Source: Trichuris trichiura (taxonomy: Eukaryota > Nematoda > Enoplea > Trichinellida > Trichuridae). Taken from it: a DNA stretch of 64,000 bases. The stretch spans positions 7,192,001 through 7,256,000 of the forward strand of contig JBAJFE010000026.1 in NCBI GenBank assembly GCA_037903355.1. The letters run 5' to 3'. Positions within the stretch are counted from its first letter, which is position 1. Each line of letters opens with the position of its first letter. Shown in pieces: positions 58,201 through 64,000 of this stretch. The position numbers and the translations under genes were made by a program. Under the pieces are notes generated by a model, which made no database searches, was not told the origin of the DNA, and saw nothing but the letters and a program-made list of their open reading frames with translations.

Positions 58201-60286
58201 GCGATCGACGAACAACTTGGGTAAGTTCACTTCCGCGTGTTCCAATTAAGGACTTGAAGCCATTGCGTCTATTGCAGCGGAGGTTCAGGGAGAAGTCGAG
58301 CGCATTTTCGAACTTTCCCGGTCCATGCAACTGGTCGTGCTTGATTGCGACACTATAAATCACCCTTCTCAACTCGCTAAGACTGCCTTGGCGCCGCTGA
58401 TTGTCTTCATAAAAATCAGCTCTCCAAAAGTACTTCAGCGCCTGGTCAAATCGCGAGGCAAGTCGCAAAGCCGCAACTTGAGCGTTCAAATGGTTGCCGC
58501 GGAAAAATTGGCGCAGTGCCCGCAGGTAAGTTTATTCCGTAATTTCAATACTTTTCGTCTAACAAAATTCGCACGAACCGCCGCTAACTCCTGGGGGCAC
58601 TTTGTTTAGCCGACATGGTTTTGTAAAACGAAAAAACGCTTTTGCAGCTAGTGTCTGTTTTAAACAAAAATTGAAAGTTGTTGGACGGAATAAATGGAGC
58701 GCAAGAACGACCGTGAAAAATGTAAAACTGGAACGTTTCTTTTCTCGACCTTTGGTTTGCAACAGCGTTGCAGTATTGCGCCGTCGAATAGTCTGTGAAG
58801 CTATTCTGCTGGTCAGTTTTTTGCTCCGTTCGGGCTTGGACGTCTCGACGCTTCGTTAGCGTCGTTAAGCATTATCAGACTTGAACACCGCGTGGGCTTT
58901 GACTGTTCTTCTACGGTGATGGATTGCTAGTTTAAGAAAAACGACTTGGAGCCAATTGCAACACTTTGCGCATCAAGTATAGATTTATTTGTTTTCCAAT
59001 AACGTCTTCCCATTGGTTGCCTACTGCGCGGTAGTTCCGGTTGAGATGAGTTGTTTTTATGCAAATCATGATCGTCTGTTATTTTGGATTTTGCTGCGTT
59101 CCAGCCGTCTTATTGGTCAGTCACAAATTCAAATGATAATGAAAAGTCGGACTTTTCTTACCGCATGCGGATTTAAGCTGAGCTGCCGAAGTTAGCAGAG
59201 TTCGTAGCAATACAAAAGAGCCTTTTATTACCTTTTTGTCTAAATATTAATTGTTTTTGAATTAGTGAAATACTAGAGCAGCTGATTGAAGACAAGAAGA
59301 TTCTCTTTTCGGCTTCGCGTATAATTTTGTCCGCCAAGTACGCGGCAAAATTGAATGAACTCGGCAACGTTGAAGTATTGTGAAAAAAGAGTATGAGTCG
59401 TTTGACGGATGCAGCCGTTTGGCAAAATGTTCCCTTGAAGAATTGAGAAAGCGACCAATAGGGGAAACCCCTTGAGACTATATCAGCCCGACCAGTCTAG
59501 ACGAGCTGGGTATTAAAGCATTGACGCTAAGTTCCTTGGTCCATCACCAAACTGGAACGTAGTTTCGCAAACGCGAATTGGCTACAAGTTCTTTGCTGCT
59601 TCGCTATCCTTCTTGCTTTGCCATTAGACTCTTAAATCCTCGTCCATAAATTCAATTGATTGAAACGCCTATGGCCAGCTTAGGCTCATTGTTCAACTGG
59701 ACGCTTTGAGATTATTGTGCACCGTTGGCACGTAGCTTTGAAGAGGAAGTATTTTGCGTTGTAGGAATTGTTCGACGTCATATTGGACGAAAATCAGCTG
59801 GACGACGCGTGCGAGCACTTGGCCGACTTTCTGGAAGGCTACTGGCGGGCTACGCATCCGCCGGTCAAATCGCCACCGAAAATTCGTCGCAATTTCGATC
59901 GTTACGATTTTCCCGTTTTCACTCTGTTCCAACAGCAGCAGCAGCAGCAAGCCCAGGAGCAGCAGCAGTTGCCGTTTTCAAGGGTAGGAAGTGAGCTGGA
60001 TGCACAGTACGCCGTAGAACTTGTTAATCCATAGGAAGTAAAGGTTCAAAGGTCGCATACAGTCGCGGCTACCCAAAGTGCCAAAGGAAAAGCTCTGCTT
60101 TATGACGACACGCCGGATAATCCATCCGCGCTATCAATGAGAGAAGAAACAAACAGGGAGTCGCGTTTGCCGGTCGGCGGATCAGCGAAGCCCTTAGCGG
60201 CAGATGATCGTCCCAGAAAAGGTAGTATTGCCTTCACTGCTGCCCAATATGGCATTAACGATGCGCATGACCAAGAAGAGTTGTGA
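55238..60286 (+). CDS. CACNB: Voltage-gated calcium channel beta subunit
   Basis: Nine exons: 55238-55366, 55438-55560, 55617-55741, 55795-55883, 55938-56193, 58108-58220, 58278-58525, 59765-59983 and 60035-60286 (TGA); about 517 residues. SH3-type domain ([29 protein letters not shown] / [25 protein letters not shown]), then a Ser-rich HOOK ([20 protein letters not shown]). Guanylate-kinase-like domain ([83 protein letters not shown]) with no functional kinase P-loop, as in the family; it binds the alpha1 AID helix. The subunit traffics and modulates Cav channels in excitable cells. The tail has a poly-Gln run (CAG repeats, 59932-59970). The exon 3/4 border (55741/55795) was chosen for phase; an alternative acceptor at 55780 exists. 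Further upstream exons are possible. Confidence 0.93.
56277..56340. repeat. Dispersed palindromic repeat, copy H core
   Basis: CTCAGCCTATGCCCAAACG, spacer, TTAGCTTAGGTTTAGGTAAA; TTACTGTAGG end at 56246 and GAACCTGCATTT end at 56402. Confidence 0.55.
57868..57940. repeat. Dispersed palindromic repeat, copy I (truncated)
   Basis: Only one arm, ATAAGCTTAGACTTACGTTA, then CTACAGTAGG and GGCAGGTTCTG. Confidence 0.4.
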
Positions 60287-60816
60287 AAGGGCCATTTGGA
60301 ACGTTTGTTGCCGGTGCTGTATTGTGCCAAGGCGTTTATGCCTGCCTTCTAATCTCCAGTGCCTTCTTTACGCGCCTTTCAGCTTTTGACGCTCTTATGG
60401 TGCTGCATTTGGTGCTGACGATGACGTCATAACGGTCAGTGTCCACTTCTGTTTGCTTTGGCCTTATTCGAATCGATTCTGGTTGCAGTTTTTCCCTCTC
60501 CTTCGTTTACCGTCGTTTTACCCGCCTTTCCTTTTTATTTTTGTTAGTCTAGTCCTTTTGCCTCCGGTCGCGCGCGCGAGACGCTCCTTTTTCCCTTACG
60601 TCTTCCGTTACACCTCCCCGCCTTTGGAGAAAATAAAGCGTGGAGAGGCGCCCCCTTTTTTGGTTATCATCCAAGTTTGCTACCAACTTCCTCTTCTACT
60701 TTCAACTTCCTTTCGCCGTACCGTCTGCCGCGGAGGTAATTTTATTTGTTCAATTGTTTTTTCAAGCTTCTCTCTGCTCAAATGCGCCGGTGAGCTGTTG
60801 TTTCCGGTCAGTGCTG

Positions 60817-62045
60817 ATGGAAAGATCCGTCATACAAGCTCAGTATGAAGAATTGTTGGACAGCTGCGATAGTCCCGAAGTTTTCCACGTTTTCAACGAA
60901 TTATCCCGTTGCGCAGCCGACTTCCTCTCTTCCGTACCGCAGGTAAGTAGCTACAGTATTCCGTTTGGATTTTTGAATCTCTTGCAGAAATGCAAATTTT
61001 TCCATTGCGAGGTCACCGACGCTGTAGTCAACTCGGCATTGGGCGCCCCCCGTTTCAGCGGCACCGATGCTTCCTTTTGCTTTGAACGTCTCGAGCGGAT
61101 GGTCAAAAATGTTGTTATGTATAAATGGCGAGTGGAGGAATACCGCTACATACGAGTATGCGTTCTCTTAGCTCCATGGCTGCCTAATTTGAATTATTTT
61201 TTCTTTTTAAGAAGCATACCCCATTTTACGAAAATATCAGCAACGTGCTATCCAACGCCAACGGTTTGTTACTGTTGATTGGCTATCGACCCTTGGACGA
61301 GAAGTGCTTAGAGTTGAAGGTGACAATGGCTGATGAAGACCTGCGGAGATTGGCTTTTGATTATTTTTTGGCCAACATAGAGTGTCAGTTGTTGCAGACC
61401 ATTTTCAACAGTGTCAACAGCGAGCGACCGTGCTCTTGGAAGGAAGTGGTCGATTGCCGTTTGTGTACAATTGGAGGCGTGGACGTCTGTTGCAAAAAAC
61501 TTAGGAAAAAAACCTCTCAGTCGAATAATTGTTCAACGAGTGACCAACTCGAAGAGTTAGACTTTGTTGGTCATCATTCCCTTGAAGTACCTCGTTCATT
61601 GAAGCCACTTTCCTCTCAGCGTCGTGATGTCTATGATCCTTCCAGTGGTCCTTTGGAAGAACCAAAGTCTTTGATTCCCCAGTTTTCAGTATACGGTGAT
61701 GCGCTAACCGATCGGACCCTTCGTGACCGTATGTCTTTTTGCGCAACGTTACCTTTGGCTTCCCAGTCAGTTAATGTGGCGGAAAAGGCGCAACCGCGCA
61801 ACGAGTTGGCTTTCGCCGACACGAGAAATGTGATGATGAGGCCGGAAAATAACGACGATCAGTCGCTTAGAAAGTTTTCTGACAAGTTGTCCGAACTGAA
61901 TGACGCCGAAGCGTCGCAGAAATGGCAGAGCGCTTTCATTCCACGCTTGGCGGAGGCTGGTTATCGCGAGTGCCCAAAATGTCAAATGCTGAACAATAAG
62001 AACTGTCTGTTGTGCAATTATTGCGACTTTTACTTTGCCAGTTGA
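60817..62045 (+). CDS. SPATA2/Tamozhennic-like PUB-domain protein
   Basis: Exons 60817-60942, 60988-61155 and 61212-62045 (TGA), all phase 0; 375 residues. The N-terminal helical region (MERSVIQAQYEELLDSCDSP) leads into a PUB-type core. The core is recognisable by alignment to SPATA2: HTPFYENISNVLSNANGLL, LLIGYRPLDEKCLELK, then FDYFLANIECQLLQTIF. A long low-complexity middle follows. The C-terminus is a RanBP2-like zinc finger, CPKCQMLNNKNCLLCNYC, with C-X2-C-X10-C-X2-C spacing plus one extra Cys. In vertebrates SPATA2 bridges CYLD to the LUBAC ubiquitin ligase. Whether this protein does so is inference. Similarity is moderate, so the family call is good but orthology is not proven. An AATAAA lies at 62162, 117 nt after the stop. 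Confidence 0.72.
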
Positions 62046-62161
62046 GGAGGTCACGCGCCCTATGGGTTAACTTGTTGCCAGTCGTCCGTCGTGCATCGAT
62101 TCGATAGTTGCTTCTTGCCAGTTGCTTTTCGTTTCGACTGCCCTAAACGCGTCTTGTGGTC

Positions 62162-62167
62162 AATAAA
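62162..62167 (+). terminator. AATAAA polyadenylation signal for the SPATA2-like gene
   Basis: Canonical hexamer in a GTCAATAAAAATGG context, 117 nt after the TGA, with no competing upstream copy. Confidence 0.6.
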
Positions 62168-62356
62168 AATGGTTTCTAATCGCTTAGGGGATAGCCGTCC
62201 TTTGTTTCCTTCATTTAAGCCCATTAGCTCTGGGCCGTTCTAATTTCCCGCTCCGGTGAGAACTAGAGGCTTGTAAGATGGTATATAGTCGTCAAACAGA
62301 GCAAAAGCTAATCGGAGAGAAATAAACCAAATCCGAAATCGTCGGCCTGCTACAAC

Positions 62357-62410
62357 TCAGCTTAAACACAAGCTTTATGTTTAGGCGTAGGCTTACGTAG
62401 AGGCAAAAAC
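62357..62410. repeat. Dispersed palindromic repeat, copy J core
   Basis: AGCTTAAACACAAGC, TTTATGTTTAGG, CGTAGGCTTACGTAGAGGCA. A further fragment (CCTTACGTTTAAGCTTACGCC, 62470) sits directly against the pogo-like element. Confidence 0.55.
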
Positions 62411-62501
62411 ACTTCCAGCCCGTTCTTTCCTCTTGTCTTCTTCTATCCTTACGCAAGCAAAAGCATATGCCTTACGTTTAAGCTTACGCCTTGTAGAATA
62501 C

Positions 62502-63216
62502 AGTAAAACCTCCCTGATCCAAACGCGTCATGGAGGGGGGTACTTAGGATTACAGAAAAAATCAGATTATGGAGGAGGCTTACAGTCAGCTCCAGAAAAG
62601 CAGGTTATGCAATTCCAGATGCATGTTCCTGGCGTCAACATCGCGATGTCACTCCCTGCAAGCCGCGAATAGCTTTACGAGGGCAGCAAAGACCGTCTGA
62701 TCAAGGAAAACGACTGACCAGCAGAACCCACTTTCTTAAATGGTGTGGATGCAGTACCGCGAAGCGACATGGAAACAGTTCACATGAACTTATTTTTCCA
62801 TTTTCGTAATTGCCGTCCAGCTCTGTTGACTCGGAAATGAATTTAGTTGGCGGCCAGTGATTGCGTTATATGAGAAGAGATTGTCTTTTTATACGACTGA
62901 AAAATACCATGTTTTTGATCCACAACTCTGTTTATTTGAGGAAACATAGGTCTCCAGGTGCCTTGCTGCAATCAACTAATTGGTCGAGATTGGTTCCGCA
63001 GAGCTGTGGCGGGCCTGCGCCTATGTTAACGTATACAGAAAGCACCGTTGGGAAGTTGTTCACTGCCTTTATAGCCGTTCCCGCAAAGTGACTAGCCGTT
63101 TCGCACAGATAGCCTAATTATCTTTAATATGTACGATCGCTCTCTTGCACTCTTCCACGAGGTCGGATTACAGTGGGATTCGGATTATGGAGGTTCGAAT
63201 TAGGGAGGTTTTACTG
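62502..63216. mobile_element. Non-autonomous pogo/Tigger-like DNA transposon
   Basis: Left end CAGTAAAACCTCCCTGATCC at 62502; right end is the inverted match, TTAGGGAGGTTTTACTG, ending 63216. The insertion is flanked by TA on both sides (62500-62501, 63217-63218). These CAGTAAAACCTCCCT-type ends and the TA target are hallmarks of pogo/Tigger elements. The 715-bp interior has no transposase. Sub-terminal stretches such as ATTATGGAGG occur near both ends. Confidence 0.8.
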
Positions 63217-63218
63217 TA

Positions 63219-64000
63219 GTTCTGAAAGTCATGCAGTTTTACTCAATAAAGAAAGTGCTCCTTGACCATCGCTAGCATAAACAGGACAATACCACAGAGG
63301 ACGCCATTAAACATAAAGTTAACTTACTTTCATGATGTGTGTTCTCATAACGGACAGTTGCTCTAATGACTGTTAAACCGTTATACTCCCCGTTCGTATC
63401 CTAACAATACCGATGTCGTTTTCTTTGGTTGCATACAAAAGTAGTACTAGCTGTTTTAACTCTTACAAGTTAAACTTCTCTTGTCGTAACGCCCTACGTT
63501 TAACATTCTAATGCGTACCTCTATCAGTAGAATAAATGTATATTTTCAAGCGGTTATATTAATGCCTGATTTTGAGTCTTTTTGTTGTATACTTTAGCAA
63601 TTGAAAAATGACCGATGTAACCACTAGCAATCAACTGTGGAAGAGAGGGAACTGCTTGCGTTTTCCTGAATATCTAATGCTCACACATTCGCTTCTTCCT
63701 ACAAAAATTTCCTCCACAATGTTTTTCAGGAAAACAAAAACGCCCGCTCTTCCGTAAATAGCGAAAAGTTTCCTGAGCAGCCGCAGCAAACTGCAAGCAA
63801 AGAAGTTTAGTAAAGTCAGGCTACGCAAAAACGTGGTACGAGAAAATATTTTTATTGTTCAAAGCGACAGTCGGAAGAGTACGCAACAAAAGCGTCGCTT
63901 TTCGGTCCAGAAATATCTCCATCGCATATCGTCACTGTATCCAAGCACTTCTTCCTTTAATTGCTCAAAGAGGGCCGCGTCGATCTAGTATGTGTTTGCT
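63219..64000. other. Unassigned 3' end of window
   Basis: AT-rich, with a short minus-strand open frame at 63631-63828 (TM-like LLNFFACSLLRLLRKLF) that I cannot assign. No repeat recognised. Confidence 0.3.

Noticed and set aside
58142..58489. 115-codon minus-strand frame
   Set aside because: Antisense to conserved CACNB guanylate-kinase exons; a shadow of constrained coding sequence.
59270..59383. Exon-like piece after GAATTAG reading [19 protein letters not shown]
   Set aside because: Phase does not fit between CACNB exons ending 58525 and starting 59765, and the flanking conserved blocks join perfectly without it.

Overview
The window is metazoan nuclear DNA. Every convincing gene is split by many introns with GT/AG borders, and several introns are only 43-63 nt long. 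The gene content (ESCRT-III CHMP1, a Quaking-type STAR protein, SIN3, ELMO/CED-12, RMDN1, ribulose-phosphate 3-epimerase, a calcium-channel beta subunit and a SPATA2-like PUB protein) is animal. The CHMP1 sequence is close to nematode DID-2, and Penelope-like and FLYWCH/MULE elements are present. My inference, not proof, is an enoplean nematode of the Trichuris/Trichinella kind.

Layout. 46-1060 (+) is the 3' part of CHMP1. 2664-3297 (-) is an unrecognised two-helix membrane protein. 5295-11889 (+) is a Quaking/HOW-type RNA-binding gene with a 3.7 kb intron. 11890-18042 is gene-poor. 18043-27958 (+) is SIN3, with an inverted Penelope-like element inside the intron that splits PAH2. 30266-42154 (+) is ELMO/CED-12. 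One of its introns carries a 1.55 kb satellite of 26-bp units. Its last intron carries a MULE-type transposon whose terminal inverted repeats also enclose the ELMO terminal exon. 44299-45624 (+) is RMDN1-like. 49051-50211 (-) is RPE. 53.2-54.2 kb is a small non-autonomous Penelope-like element. 55238-60286 (+) is CACNB and 60817-62045 (+) is SPATA2-like. 62502-63216 is a pogo/Tigger-like non-autonomous element. A dispersed palindromic repeat of about 200 bp recurs at least ten times.

The genes do not form an operon or a shared pathway; they are housekeeping and signalling genes. The notable feature is how mobile and repetitive DNA has colonised introns. The RT element lies antisense in SIN3, the satellite and the MULE lie in ELMO, and a short hairpin overlaps a SIN3 exon/intron border where the reading frame cannot be reconciled. 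Exon coordinates come from hand-joining conserved protein blocks at GT/AG sites and need transcript support.
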